Shown here in pieces: positions 51,338 to 59,965 of a stretch of 64,000 nucleotides of DNA. The DNA is from Janthinobacterium lividum (GTDB taxonomy: Bacteria > Pseudomonadota > Gammaproteobacteria > Burkholderiales > Burkholderiaceae_D). The notes under the pieces were generated by a model, which was given only the letters and a program-made list of their open reading frames with translations, ran no database searches and had not been told where the DNA came from. The position numbers and the translations under genes are program-made. The stretch is from contig NZ_CP139976.1 of the NCBI RefSeq assembly GCF_034424625.1, positions 3,038,001 through 3,102,000 of the forward strand. The letters are read 5' to 3'. Position 1 is the first letter of the stretch, and every line of letters starts with the position of its first letter.

Positions 51338-52426
51338 ATGCAACGACGACAGTTCCTCACTGGCACCATGGGCCTGGCGGCGGCCGCCGCGGGCTTGCCG
51401 GCCTTGCCCGCGCTGGCGGCGGGCGCGGGCTGGCGCATGCCCGACGAAGGCGAGCGCCACGCCGCCACCTGGATGGCCTTCGGCGCGAATGACGAGGTCT
51501 GGGGCAAGCGCCTGAAGGCGGGCGCGCAGGCGGACCTGGCGCGCATCGCGCAGGCCATTGCCAGCGTCGAGCCCGTACACATGCTGGTCAACGAGGAAGA
51601 CTACGACGTGGCGGCTCGCCTGTGCGGCAACAAGGTCAAGCTGCTGGTGCAGCCCATCGACGACCTGTGGATGCGCGACACGGGGCCCGTCTTCGTGAAA
51701 AAGGCGGGCGGGGCGCTGGTCGGCGTGAATTTCAATTTCAATGGCTGGGGCGAAAAGCAGGACTATGACGACGATGCGCTGGTGGCCACTTTCGTGGCCG
51801 GACGCGCCGGCGTGGCCGTGCTGGAGAGCAGCCTGGTGCTGGAAGGGGGCGGCATCGAAGTCGATGGTCAGGGCACGGCCATCATCACGGAAAGCTGCGT
51901 GCTGAACGCCAACCGCAACCCCGGCGTCGGCAAGGCACAGTGCGAGCAGGAACTGCGCCGGCTGCTGGGCATCGACAAGGTCATCTGGCTGCCCGGCATC
52001 GCCGGCCAGGACATCACCGATGGCCACACGGACTTTTATGCGCGCTTCTGCGCTCCCGGCGTCGTCGCGGCTGGCTTCGACAGCGACCCATCCTCGCCCG
52101 AGCACGCCGTCACCCAGCGCCACCTCGACATCCTGCGCAAGGCCACGGATGCGCGCGGCCGTGCGCTGCAGGTGGTAGTCTTGCCCGGACCTGGTTCAGT
52201 TCGTCCGCGCTATGAAAACAAGGACTTCGCCGCCGGCTACATCAATTTCTATGTCTGCAACGGCGCCGTGCTATGCCCGGAATTCGGCGATGCGACAGCC
52301 GACCGCAACACCAAAGCTATCCTGCGCGAACACTTCCCCAGGCGCGACATCGTGCAGCTGAATATCGACGCCATCGCGGCCGGTGGCGGCGGCATCCACT
52401 GCACCACGCAGCAGCAGCCGGCATAG
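51338..52426 (+). CDS. Exported agmatine deiminase/PPAD-family protein (second of pair)
   Basis: A 362-aa paralogue of the preceding gene. Conserved active-site pieces: DDLWMRDTGPVFV, DGHTDFYARFCAPG and GGGGIHCTTQQQ with the catalytic Cys. The N terminus is a Tat signal (RRQFLTG, then AAAAAGLPALPALAAG) without a lipobox, so the product is soluble in the periplasm or secreted. A strong AAAGGAGA ribosome site precedes the ATG at 51338. The pair arose by tandem duplication and then split in anchoring (lipoprotein versus soluble). Confidence 0.88.
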   Translation: MQRRQFLTGTMGLAAAAAGLPALPALAAGAGWRMPDEGERHAATWMAFGANDEVWGKRLKAGAQADLARIAQAIASVEPVHMLVNEEDYDVAARLCGNKVKLLVQPIDDLWMRDTGPVFVKKAGGALVGVNFNFNGWGEKQDYDDDALVATFVAGRAGVAVLESSLVLEGGGIEVDGQGTAIITESCVLNANRNPGVGKAQCEQELRRLLGIDKVIWLPGIAGQDITDGHTDFYARFCAPGVVAAGFDSDPSSPEHAVTQRHLDILRKATDARGRALQVVVLPGPGSVRPRYENKDFAAGYINFYVCNGAVLCPEFGDATADRNTKAILREHFPRRDIVQLNIDAIAAGGGGIHCTTQQQPA

Positions 52427-52448
52427 GCATGCCTGTCCGGCGGACGAC

Positions 52449-53510
52449 TCAATCCGCCATTTCCCGGATCAGCGCGGCCACCAGCTGCGCCGCCCCCATT
52501 TCGCGTGCCAGCGGCGCGCCCTGGCCGGCCCATTGGGCGGCGAATTCGCTGTTGCCGTGCTGGCTGGCTGCCGCGTTCAATTGTTTGGCGGCATCGTAGG
52601 CGACGGGATAGTCGGCCGGCGGCGGGCTGCCCGGCGCTTCGCCATGTTCGATCAGGCGGTTCACCATGCCGCGCGCCAGGCGTCCCGAGAGGGCCGCCGT
52701 CAAACGCGTGGCCGCCGCCCGTTCGCTTTTCAGGTTGGCCCGGTAGCTGGCGTTGGCCGAGGATTCCGGGCACAGCACGAACGCCGTGCCCAGCTGGGCG
52801 GCCACGGCGCCCAGGTCCAGCGCCGCGCGGATGCCTTGTCCATCCATGATGCCGCCGGCGGCGATCAGGGGCAGGGCGGTGCGGCCCGCCAGCAGGCGCA
52901 GCAGCACGGTGGTGCTGTGGCGCTCGTCCGGCGCCTGCGGGTCGAAGACGCCGCGATGTCCGCCCGCTTCCACGCCTTGCGCCACGATGGCGTCGATGCC
53001 CGCCTGTTCGATGAGCAGCGCTTCGCCCATATTGGTGGCCGTGGCCAGCGTGTAGATGCCGGCTTGGCGCAGGGCGGCAATCTGCTGCTGCGTCGGCAAG
53101 CCGAAATGGAAGCTGACGACGGCGGGACGCTGTTCCAGCAACAGGGCAAACGCCGCCTCATTGCCGATGAACGTTTGATATATCTCGTCGAGTTGCACTG
53201 GCACGGTCGCGCCCAGCTCCGCAAACAGGGGCGCCAGGTGGGCCAGCCAGGCCGCTTCGCGCTGCGCATCCCGTGCCGCCGGCGCATGGCAGAACACATT
53301 CACATTGAAGGGCTTGTCCGTCAGCGCGCGCGTGTCGGCGATCATCTGGCGCGCCTGCGCCACCGTGCCGGCGCCGATGGCCAGGGATCCCAGGCCGCCC
53401 GCGTTCGAGACGGCGGCGGCCATGCGAGGCGTGGAGACGCCCGCCATCGGCGCCTGGATGATGGGGTGCTGCAAGCCGAGGCGGTCGAGGAAGGGCTGGG
53501 ACGAGGTCAT
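52449..53510 (-). CDS. Nitronate monooxygenase
   Basis: A 353-aa FMN-dependent nitronate monooxygenase (2-nitropropane dioxygenase family, TIM barrel). Signatures: [31 protein letters not shown] at the N terminus, [11 protein letters not shown] near 180, and [21 protein letters not shown] near 215 for the flavin phosphate. It oxidises alkyl nitronates such as propionate-3-nitronate. The start at 53510 has an AGGAAACACC site. Divergent from a LysR gene 97 bases away. Confidence 0.92.
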   Translation of the reverse strand: MTSSQPFLDRLGLQHPIIQAPMAGVSTPRMAAAVSNAGGLGSLAIGAGTVAQARQMIADTRALTDKPFNVNVFCHAPAARDAQREAAWLAHLAPLFAELGATVPVQLDEIYQTFIGNEAAFALLLEQRPAVVSFHFGLPTQQQIAALRQAGIYTLATATNMGEALLIEQAGIDAIVAQGVEAGGHRGVFDPQAPDERHSTTVLLRLLAGRTALPLIAAGGIMDGQGIRAALDLGAVAAQLGTAFVLCPESSANASYRANLKSERAAATRLTAALSGRLARGMVNRLIEHGEAPGSPPPADYPVAYDAAKQLNAAASQHGNSEFAAQWAGQGAPLAREMGAAQLVAALIREMAD

Positions 53511-53607
53511 GGTGTTTCCTTCACGAAGTTGAGGACGCTTGAGGATGCTGTGCATTATTCGTATTTGAAGAATATAATATCATAATCATTTTTAAAAAGA
53601 GAATACG

Positions 53608-54480
53608 ATGGAGTCAGAATCATTGCGGATTTTTTGCTCGGTCGCCAGTGAACTGAGCGTTACCCAGGCCGCCGCCCGACTGGGCCGCGCGCCGTCCAGC
53701 GTCACCACGCGCATCCAGCAGCTGGAAGCCGATATCGGCGCCGAACTGTTCGTGCGCACCAATAAACGCATGGCCCTGACGGCGGCGGGCGAGCGCTTTC
53801 TCGAGTATGCGCAGCGTTTGCTGGCGCTGGCGGAAGAAGCCCGCCACGTCGTCACGGGCGGGCGCGAGGGCGGCACCTTGCGCGTCGGCAGCATGGAAAG
53901 CACGGCGGCCAGCCGCTTGCCGGCCTTGCTGGCCGCGTATCACGCGCGCTATCCGGCGACGCGCCTGGAGTTGAGCACGGGGCCGTCGCGGCCCCTGATC
54001 GAGCAGGTGCGCACGGGCTTGCTCGACTGCGCTTTCGTGGCCTTGCCGCCGTCGTTCGGCGGCGCGGCTGCCCTGGCGGAGCTGGGCCTGGCGTCGAGGC
54101 CCGTGTGGCGCGAGGAACTGTGTCTGCTCCTGCCTGCCAGCGAAGCGCAGGCGCGCCGCGCCGTCGATGTGCGCACGCGCTCGCTGGCGGCGTTTCCGCA
54201 GGGCTGCACCTACCGCGGCATCGCGGAAGAGGTGCTCGGCGTGGCCGGCAGCACGCAGTGGCGGGTGCAGGAGCTGAGTTCGTATCACTGCATGATCGCC
54301 TGCGTGGCGGCCGGCGCCTGCGTGACCCTGCTGCCGGCCAGCGTGCTGGCGCTGTCCGATGCGCCGGCCACCCTGAAAATACTGTCAGTTGGGCAAGCAG
54401 ACACCTTGCTGGTGTGGCGCGCGGGCTTCGACCTGCCCGCGTTCCAGCACTTGCTGGCGCAGTTGGGCGAGGCGGCGTGA
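53608..54480 (+). CDS. LysR family transcriptional regulator
   Basis: A 290-aa LysR-type regulator (HTH with LSVTQAAARLGRAPSSVTTRI; effector domain from about 90 with GTLRVGSMESTAASRLP). Its TGA overlaps the GTG of the following MFS gene (GTGA), so the two are translationally coupled, and it is divergent from the nitronate monooxygenase. Either unit may be its target. Confidence 0.9.
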   Translation: MESESLRIFCSVASELSVTQAAARLGRAPSSVTTRIQQLEADIGAELFVRTNKRMALTAAGERFLEYAQRLLALAEEARHVVTGGREGGTLRVGSMESTAASRLPALLAAYHARYPATRLELSTGPSRPLIEQVRTGLLDCAFVALPPSFGGAAALAELGLASRPVWREELCLLLPASEAQARRAVDVRTRSLAAFPQGCTYRGIAEEVLGVAGSTQWRVQELSSYHCMIACVAAGACVTLLPASVLALSDAPATLKILSVGQADTLLVWRAGFDLPAFQHLLAQLGEAA

Positions 54481-55607
54481 GCGCGCCGGCCAGGCTGCGC
54501 GCGGCCATCGCCGCAGCGGCCATCCTCGCCATCGGCATGGGCTTCGGCCGCTTCGCCTTCACGGCCATCTACCCGCACATGCTCGCGGAAGGCGTGTTGA
54601 GCTTGCGCGACGGCAGCCTGGCCGCCTCGGCCAACTATGCCGGTTACTTGCTGGGCGCCATCCTGGCCATGCGCGCGCGGGCGCACGGCGCGCACCGGCT
54701 GTGTTTGTGGTCGGTGGCCGGCACGGCATTGTGCCTGGGCGTGCTGGCCTTGCCGATGCCCGTCTGGCTCTTCGTGACGGTGCGCGGCGTGGCGGGCGTG
54801 TTCAGCGCCCTGGCCATGGTGGCCGCCTCGCTGTGGCTGCTGGAACAACGACGGCAGGCGCGCGGCGCGCCGCTGCTGTACGCTGGCGTGGGTGCCGGCA
54901 TCGCCGTCTCGGCCGAGTTGCTGGTGCTGGCTTCGCACCTGGGCTGGCACAGCGCGGGCATGTGGCTGCTGCTGGCCGGCGTCACCGTGCTGGCGGGGCT
55001 GGCGGCCGCGCCCGTCATTGCCGCCGGCGGCCAGGCAACGCCGGATGCGCCGGCGCAACCGGCCGCATCGGTCTTGGCGTCCGTGGCGCCGTGGCCGCTG
55101 GTGCTGATCTATGGATTGGCAGGGCTCGGCTACATCGTCACGGCCACGTATTTGCCCGTGCTGGTGGGCGTGGCCTTGCCCAATCTCAATTCCGCCCACG
55201 TGTGGGCCGTGTTCGGCCTCGGTGCGGCGCCCTCGTGCTTCCTGTGGCACCGGCTGCACGAGCGCCTGGGCACGCGCCAGGCGCTGCGGCTCAATTTGCT
55301 GTTTCAGGCGCTGGGCGTGGCCTTGCCCGTGCTGGCCCCATCGGCCGCCGGCTATCTGCTCAGTGCCATCCTCGTCGGCGGCACGTTTGTCGGCACGGTG
55401 ACCATCGCCATGCCGGCCGCGCAGCGGGCAGCAGTCAAGGCAGGTAGCAACATGATGGCGATCATGACGGTGGTGTATGGCATCGGACAGATCATCGGCC
55501 CGGTGCTGGCCGGCAGCTTGTATGCGCAGTCGCACAGTTTCAACAGTTCGCTGTTGGCGGCCGCCGGCGCGCTGCTGCTGGCCATTGCCGTGAGCTTGCG
55601 GTTGTAA
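54477..55607 (+). CDS. MFS transporter, YbfB/YjiJ family
   Basis: A 376-aa major-facilitator permease with about twelve spans, of the YbfB/YjiJ group: IGMGFGRFAFTAIYPHML and ASANYAGYLLGAILAMR at the N terminus, and MAIMTVVYGIGQIIGPVLAG near the C terminus. GTG 54477 is the start, overlapping the LysR stop by four bases. Longer upstream frames are read-through of the LysR gene. Substrate unknown. Confidence 0.85.
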   Translation: MSAPARLRAAIAAAAILAIGMGFGRFAFTAIYPHMLAEGVLSLRDGSLAASANYAGYLLGAILAMRARAHGAHRLCLWSVAGTALCLGVLALPMPVWLFVTVRGVAGVFSALAMVAASLWLLEQRRQARGAPLLYAGVGAGIAVSAELLVLASHLGWHSAGMWLLLAGVTVLAGLAAAPVIAAGGQATPDAPAQPAASVLASVAPWPLVLIYGLAGLGYIVTATYLPVLVGVALPNLNSAHVWAVFGLGAAPSCFLWHRLHERLGTRQALRLNLLFQALGVALPVLAPSAAGYLLSAILVGGTFVGTVTIAMPAAQRAAVKAGSNMMAIMTVVYGIGQIIGPVLAGSLYAQSHSFNSSLLAAAGALLLAIAVSLRL

Positions 55608-55610
55608 AAC

Positions 55611-56645
55611 TCAGAGACCGAATGCGCAACACATGAAGTCGCGCCGCAGCTGGTTGACCCGTGTGGAATCGCGCGTGTAGTACAGCTTGTTCGTCAGCAG
55701 TACCGCATAGCGGCCGCGCCGGGGGCTGAGCCACAGGGCCGTGCCGGTGAAACCCTGGTGGCACCAGATGTCGTCTTGCGGCCCGGTGCCCGCCGCCGGG
55801 TGCCAGAACAGGCCGCGCGACGGGTTCAAGGAACCCGTTTGCACGGTCAGCGAATCACGCACCCAGCCGGCATCGAACACCTCGCCATGCCGGTCCGGTG
55901 CCAGCATGGCCCGCAGGAAGCGCTGCAGGTCCGGGACGTTGGAAAACAGCCCGGAAATGCCGCACACGCCGCCCAGCAGCCGGGTCGAAAAATCATGCGT
56001 CACGCCGGCAAGGTGGGCGCCCGCCTGCTCGCAATACTCGGTCGGCGCGACCAGCTTGCCATGCGCAGCCGGCAGCGGGCCAAAGCGCGTGGCGTCCATG
56101 CCCAGCGGCCGCAGCACATGTTCTTCCAGGGCCTGGTCCAGGGGCATGCCCAGCAGCCGTTCGATGACAAAGCCGAGGATCAGGGCCGCGCGGTCCGTGT
56201 ATTCGACAGCCTGGCCCGGCGTGCCTTCCAGCGGTTCGCGCAGCACGCCGCGCACGATATCGTCGTACACCTCGCCATAGCTGGCGCGCAGGCGGGCGCG
56301 CAGCGGCAAGCCGGCCGTATGGGTCAGCAGCTGGAAAATCGTGATGGGCGCCAGTGCATGCCCCTGCGTGCCGGGCAGCACGTCGGCCAGCTGGCTGTCC
56401 AGGCGCAGGCGTTTCTGGCCCACCAGCCTGCCGATCAGCGACCAGACGCTGATGATCTTGGTCAGCGAAGCGATGTCGAACAGGGTGCCGATCTGCATCG
56501 CGGCGCTGGCGGGCTCGGGCGTGAGCCGCCCGGCCGCGCCCGCCTCGCCGTGGTGGACGGTGCCCATGGCCCAGGCCGCACCTGGAAAAATCTGTTCGTG
56601 CACGCCGGCTTGCACCAGTTCTGCCAGCTGTTCCGTTATCTGCAT
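55611..56645 (-). CDS. Serine hydrolase, beta-lactamase/penicillin-binding type
   Basis: A 344-aa class-C beta-lactamase-like serine hydrolase. The catalytic Ser-x-x-Lys is in IASLTKIISVW (near residue 53), the Tyr motif in AVEYTDRAALILG, and the His/Lys-Thr-Gly equivalent in CHQGFTGTALW. No signal peptide, so it is cytoplasmic and more likely an esterase or D-amino-peptidase than an antibiotic hydrolase. Third gene of an operon of three hydrolases; its ATG lies 10 bases inside the preceding gene. Confidence 0.87.
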   Translation of the reverse strand: MQITEQLAELVQAGVHEQIFPGAAWAMGTVHHGEAGAAGRLTPEPASAAMQIGTLFDIASLTKIISVWSLIGRLVGQKRLRLDSQLADVLPGTQGHALAPITIFQLLTHTAGLPLRARLRASYGEVYDDIVRGVLREPLEGTPGQAVEYTDRAALILGFVIERLLGMPLDQALEEHVLRPLGMDATRFGPLPAAHGKLVAPTEYCEQAGAHLAGVTHDFSTRLLGGVCGISGLFSNVPDLQRFLRAMLAPDRHGEVFDAGWVRDSLTVQTGSLNPSRGLFWHPAAGTGPQDDIWCHQGFTGTALWLSPRRGRYAVLLTNKLYYTRDSTRVNQLRRDFMCCAFGL

Positions 56646-57442
56646 GATGATTGCGCTGTGTGTGTGCTGTCATGGCTTGTCGTTTCCACGCCCAGCCAGC
56701 GCGCCACCGACTGCGCCACCCATTCGCCCTCGTCCAGCGGCAAATCGTGGCCCGCGTCGCCGTGGATCAGGCAATCGGCCTGCCAGGCCCGCGCCAGGCG
56801 CTGCGAACAGCAGTGGTCGACCAATTGGTCTTGCGCGCCGGCCATCACCAGCACGGGCATGGGCGGGTGGATGAGGGGCGCGCGGTAGCGGGCGGCCGAC
56901 AGCAGCTGGCGCAAGGCGTTGCGGCGGCTGACGGGGTATTCCTGCTGGAAACGGAGCCAGCCGGCCAGCAGCGCGGGGTTGCCGCCAGCATGCCGGCGGC
57001 TCGTCAGGCGCAAGATCAGCGCTTCCTGGCTGGCTGCGTCGCCGGCCAGCAGCTGGCGCAGCAGGGCGCCGTAGTTTTGCCAGCGCAGGCGCCGGTAAAA
57101 CGGGCTGTATGGCCGCATGCTGGTGTTGATGAGCACGCAGCGGGCGATTTCCTGCGGGTAGCGGTGAGCCCATTCCACGGCCACCATGCCGCCCAGCGAC
57201 AGGGCCAGCAAGTGGTAGGGCGCCGGGATGCCCCGCGCCAGCAACTCCCGGCGGCAGTCTTCCACCATGGCGGCCACGCGGATGGCGCTGTCGTGCGCGT
57301 GGCGCGTGCCATTGCCGGGCAAGTCGGGCGTGACAATGCTGGCGCCGGGCAGGGCGCGCGCGAGGGTGGCGGGAAAGCTTCCCCAGTGGCGCTGTTCGCG
57401 CATCAGGCCCCGCAGCAGGACCCAGGTGGACGATCCGCTCAT
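56636..57442 (-). CDS. Alpha/beta hydrolase
   Basis: A 268-aa alpha/beta-hydrolase with nucleophile elbow in LALSLGGMVAVEWAHRY (Ser about 98), the acid residue in AGAQDQLVD and the catalytic His in GDAGHDLPLD. Oxyanion region near TPDLPGNGTRH. The start at 57442 overlaps the upstream peptidase stop by four bases (ATGA), and the gene overlaps the following serine hydrolase by 10. Middle gene of the three-hydrolase operon. Substrate unknown. Confidence 0.88.
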   Translation of the reverse strand: MSGSSTWVLLRGLMREQRHWGSFPATLARALPGASIVTPDLPGNGTRHAHDSAIRVAAMVEDCRRELLARGIPAPYHLLALSLGGMVAVEWAHRYPQEIARCVLINTSMRPYSPFYRRLRWQNYGALLRQLLAGDAASQEALILRLTSRRHAGGNPALLAGWLRFQQEYPVSRRNALRQLLSAARYRAPLIHPPMPVLVMAGAQDQLVDHCCSQRLARAWQADCLIHGDAGHDLPLDEGEWVAQSVARWLGVETTSHDSTHTAQSSCR

Positions 57443-58455
57443 GATTCGTACCATTGCGCCAGGGCGCGCCGGCGCTGCGCCTTGCGCAGCAAGCCTTCCG
57501 GCATCCAGCGGCCGTGGCTGCTGGCGGCGCGCATGAGGAAATCGAACCAGACCAGGTGCCGCCGCAGCACGCGCTGCAAGCGGTGCGCGGCCGTGGGGTT
57601 GAAGATGCTGACCCGGTTGAACAGCTGGCGCGGGTTTTTCTTGACCCACAGCCACGAACCCATTTCCAGGGTCAGCGGCAGGAACACGCGCCCGCTGTAG
57701 CTGGTGCCGTTCAGGTACAGATAGTCCCACAGGTCGCCATGCGTGCGGTATTGCCGGCTTTGCGGCTCGAACACATAGTTGTGGTTCGGGTAGCTCTGGC
57801 TGAACAGTTCTTCCAGCGCGCCGATCTCGGCCAGGTGGGCTATCGGCACCTTGGTGTGCGCATGGGGAAACCAGATGCGGTCGCGCAAGCCGAAACCGGA
57901 ATGGCAATCGAGGGCGATGCTGAACTGGCGCGACAGCAGTTCGCGCTCGACCAGGTCGCACACGGCCTGGCTTTCCAGCTCCATGAGGCCGTGCGCCGCG
58001 CCCCGGTACCAGGGCAGGCGGGCGCTGTAGCGCTGTCCACCGAGCATGAACGGCACTTTTTCGCGCGCACTCAGCGGCGCGTTGCGCATCAGGTCCACGC
58101 CGCGCGGATTGCTGCGCGTGGCTTGCCACATGCCGCCCGGGTTGACCAGCGGCATGAATACGAGGCGCATGCTTTCCAGCTGCTGGTGCAGGGTGGCGTC
58201 CCAGCGCAGGCGCGCGACCAGGCTTTCCAGGAAAGACAGGATGACTTGCGTGCCGATGCGTTCGAGGCCGTGAATGCCGCCGAAAAAGCCCAGCACGGGC
58301 ACGTCGGGACTCGGATTGCCCAGCGCAATTGTGTACACGGGAAACTCGCGTCCATCCATGGCGATGCTGCAGGGCGCGGCCACTTCCAGGTGGCTGCCGC
58401 CCTCGTCGATGAGGCGCTTCAGCATGACCAGCTCGGGCAGATTCTTTTCGATCAT
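57439..58455 (-). CDS. M14-family zinc carboxypeptidase-like protein
   Basis: A 338-aa zinc metallopeptidase-like protein. Zinc ligands: His and Glu in GFFGGIHGLERIGTQ (near 60-70) and the distal His in IALDCHSGFGLRD (near 180). The family (M14, with the succinylglutamate-desuccinylase branch) removes C-terminal residues or acyl-amino groups. A late Glu in LEMGSWLWVKKNP may act as the general base. No signal peptide. First gene of a tightly coupled operon with an alpha/beta hydrolase and a serine hydrolase. Its promoter region is shared with the divergent STN gene. Confidence 0.85.
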   Translation of the reverse strand: MIEKNLPELVMLKRLIDEGGSHLEVAAPCSIAMDGREFPVYTIALGNPSPDVPVLGFFGGIHGLERIGTQVILSFLESLVARLRWDATLHQQLESMRLVFMPLVNPGGMWQATRSNPRGVDLMRNAPLSAREKVPFMLGGQRYSARLPWYRGAAHGLMELESQAVCDLVERELLSRQFSIALDCHSGFGLRDRIWFPHAHTKVPIAHLAEIGALEELFSQSYPNHNYVFEPQSRQYRTHGDLWDYLYLNGTSYSGRVFLPLTLEMGSWLWVKKNPRQLFNRVSIFNPTAAHRLQRVLRRHLVWFDFLMRAASSHGRWMPEGLLRKAQRRRALAQWYES

Positions 58456-58640
58456 CAGGCGTCTGAAAGGGAAAGTGACAGCCAGTGTAGCCGAAATCAC
58501 TGCCGCGCCAGACGTCCCGCATGGCGAAATTTGCGCACGCTGGCCATGTCACGAAGCCGTCATTTTTTGTGTGTAGGCTATTGCAGTTGATACAAGAATT
58601 ATCACTTGGCAATACCTCGTTTCCGCATATTTTCACCCTC

Positions 58641-58662
58641 ACACGATAGCGACACGATAGCG
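58641..58662 (+). repeat. Tandem 11-bp repeat over the ribosome-binding region of the STN gene
   Basis: Two perfect copies of acacgatagcg lie back to back at 58641-58651 and 58652-58662, immediately before the ATG at 58665, exactly where a Shine-Dalgarno sequence would be expected. No Shine-Dalgarno match is seen. Confidence 0.75.
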
Positions 58663-58664
58663 AT

Positions 58665-59393
58665 ATGACAGGCAGCCCGGCATCCGTTCATGTGCTAGCG
58701 CTGGCCGGATACCTGGTACTGCTGGGTTTCCTGGCCGCGGTGGGACCCGTACGGGCGCAGCCGGCCGATGGCCCCGTGCTGCAGTTCGATATCGCCGCGC
58801 AAAACCTCGGCGACGCGCTGGATATCTACAGCCGCCGCACGGGCATCGCCGTGCTGATGGACCAGCGCTATGCGCAGCGCCAGTCAGCCGCCGTGCGCGG
58901 CGCGCATGCGGCCGGCGCGGCCCTGCAATCCTTGCTGGAGGGTACTGGGCTGCAATCGCGCCTGTCCGATGCGCAAGCCGTCATCGTGTATGCCCCGGCA
59001 GGCGCAGCCGAGCTGCCGCAGGCCGCCGTCGTGGCCGCCGCCGACATACCGGGTGCCACGCAGGGCGGCGGCGACCATGCTGTCTATGTGAGCCGCTTGC
59101 AGCACGTACTGCTGGGGCTGCTGTGCCGCGCGGCGCAGACGCGTCCCGGCGGCTACCGCCTGGCGCTGCAGCTGTATCTGAACCGTGCCGGCGTGGTGGA
59201 CCGCGTGCACCTGCTCGACAGCACCGGCTTGCGCGCGCGCGACACGGCGATCGCTCGCGTGGTGCTGGGCATGCGCGTGGGCGTGGCGCCGCTGCCGTCG
59301 ATGCCGCAGCCCGTTTCCATCCTGCTGCTGCCGCAAGGGCCGGGCAGCGAAGTCGATTGCGCCTCCAGCATGCCGGGCAGCAACGCGCCATGA
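58665..59393 (+). CDS. STN-domain signalling protein with TonB-like C terminus (VreA-like)
   Basis: A 242-aa exported protein with a signal/anchor (LALAGYLVLLGFLAAVGPVRA) and a Secretin/TonB short N-terminal domain at about 40-105 (LQFDIAAQNLGDALDIYSRRTGIAVLMD). The C-terminal domain (about 140-235) resembles TonB C-terminal domains: YRLALQLYLNRAGVVDRVHLLDSTGLRARD. It has no outer-membrane barrel. This matches VreA of P. aeruginosa, which signals to a FecR-type regulator. Its stop overlaps the sigma-factor start by four bases (ATGA). It is the first gene of the signalling operon. Confidence 0.82.
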   Translation: MTGSPASVHVLALAGYLVLLGFLAAVGPVRAQPADGPVLQFDIAAQNLGDALDIYSRRTGIAVLMDQRYAQRQSAAVRGAHAAGAALQSLLEGTGLQSRLSDAQAVIVYAPAGAAELPQAAVVAAADIPGATQGGGDHAVYVSRLQHVLLGLLCRAAQTRPGGYRLALQLYLNRAGVVDRVHLLDSTGLRARDTAIARVVLGMRVGVAPLPSMPQPVSILLLPQGPGSEVDCASSMPGSNAP

Positions 59394-59965
59394 GCATGCC
59401 CGACCTGCGCACCAAGCTGAAACGCCATCTCAGTTCGCGCTATGCCGTGCTGCGCTGGCGCCTCGAACGGGTGGTCGGCTGCAAGCATCATGCGGCCGAT
59501 GCGCTGCAGGAAACCTGGCTGCGCCTCGAAGCGATGGTGGCGCCTGGCCCCGCTGCCGCGCCCGTCCACAATCCCGACGCCTATCTGCTGCGTATGGCGG
59601 CCAATATCGCCACCGATGCCTACCGCCGCGACCGCATCATCGTCACCGAGCGCGAACGCGAAGAGCTGATGCACATGGCCGACGAGGCCGGCGACGACAT
59701 CAGCGACCCGGCGCGCATCGTCTCGGCGCGACTCGACGTGCAGGCGCTCGACGCGGCGCTGGCGGGCCTGTCGCCGCGCCGCCGCGCCATCCTGACGGCG
59801 GCGCGCATCGACGGCATGCTCAATGCGGAAGTCGCCGAGCGCTTCGGCATTTCCGTGGCGATGGTGAAGAAAGAATTGCAGGCCGCCATGCAACACTGTA
59901 AAACGTGCATGGCCGACGCCGATGCCGCCCAGCGCAGCGATGTGTCGGGCCGCCGTAAATATTGA
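59390..59965 (+). CDS. ECF sigma-70 factor (FecI/VreI-like)
   Basis: A 191-aa extracytoplasmic-function sigma factor. Region 2 lies at about 10-85 (HHAADALQETWLRLE and NPDAYLLRMAANIATDAYRRDR), region 4 at about 120-180 (ALAGLSPRRRAILTAARIDGMLNAEVAERFGISVAMVKKEL). It belongs to the iron-starvation FecI type, as expected beside a FecR partner. Coupled to the STN gene before it and the FecR gene after it (TGATG). Probably drives the downstream filamentous-haemagglutinin gene; this is inference from order. Confidence 0.92.
   Translation: MSMPDLRTKLKRHLSSRYAVLRWRLERVVGCKHHAADALQETWLRLEAMVAPGPAAAPVHNPDAYLLRMAANIATDAYRRDRIIVTEREREELMHMADEAGDDISDPARIVSARLDVQALDAALAGLSPRRRAILTAARIDGMLNAEVAERFGISVAMVKKELQAAMQHCKTCMADADAAQRSDVSGRRKY

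Noticed and set aside
55611..56645. A resistance beta-lactamase
   Set aside because: It has no signal peptide, and it lies in an operon with other cytosolic hydrolases; a class-C fold alone does not show beta-lactam hydrolysis.
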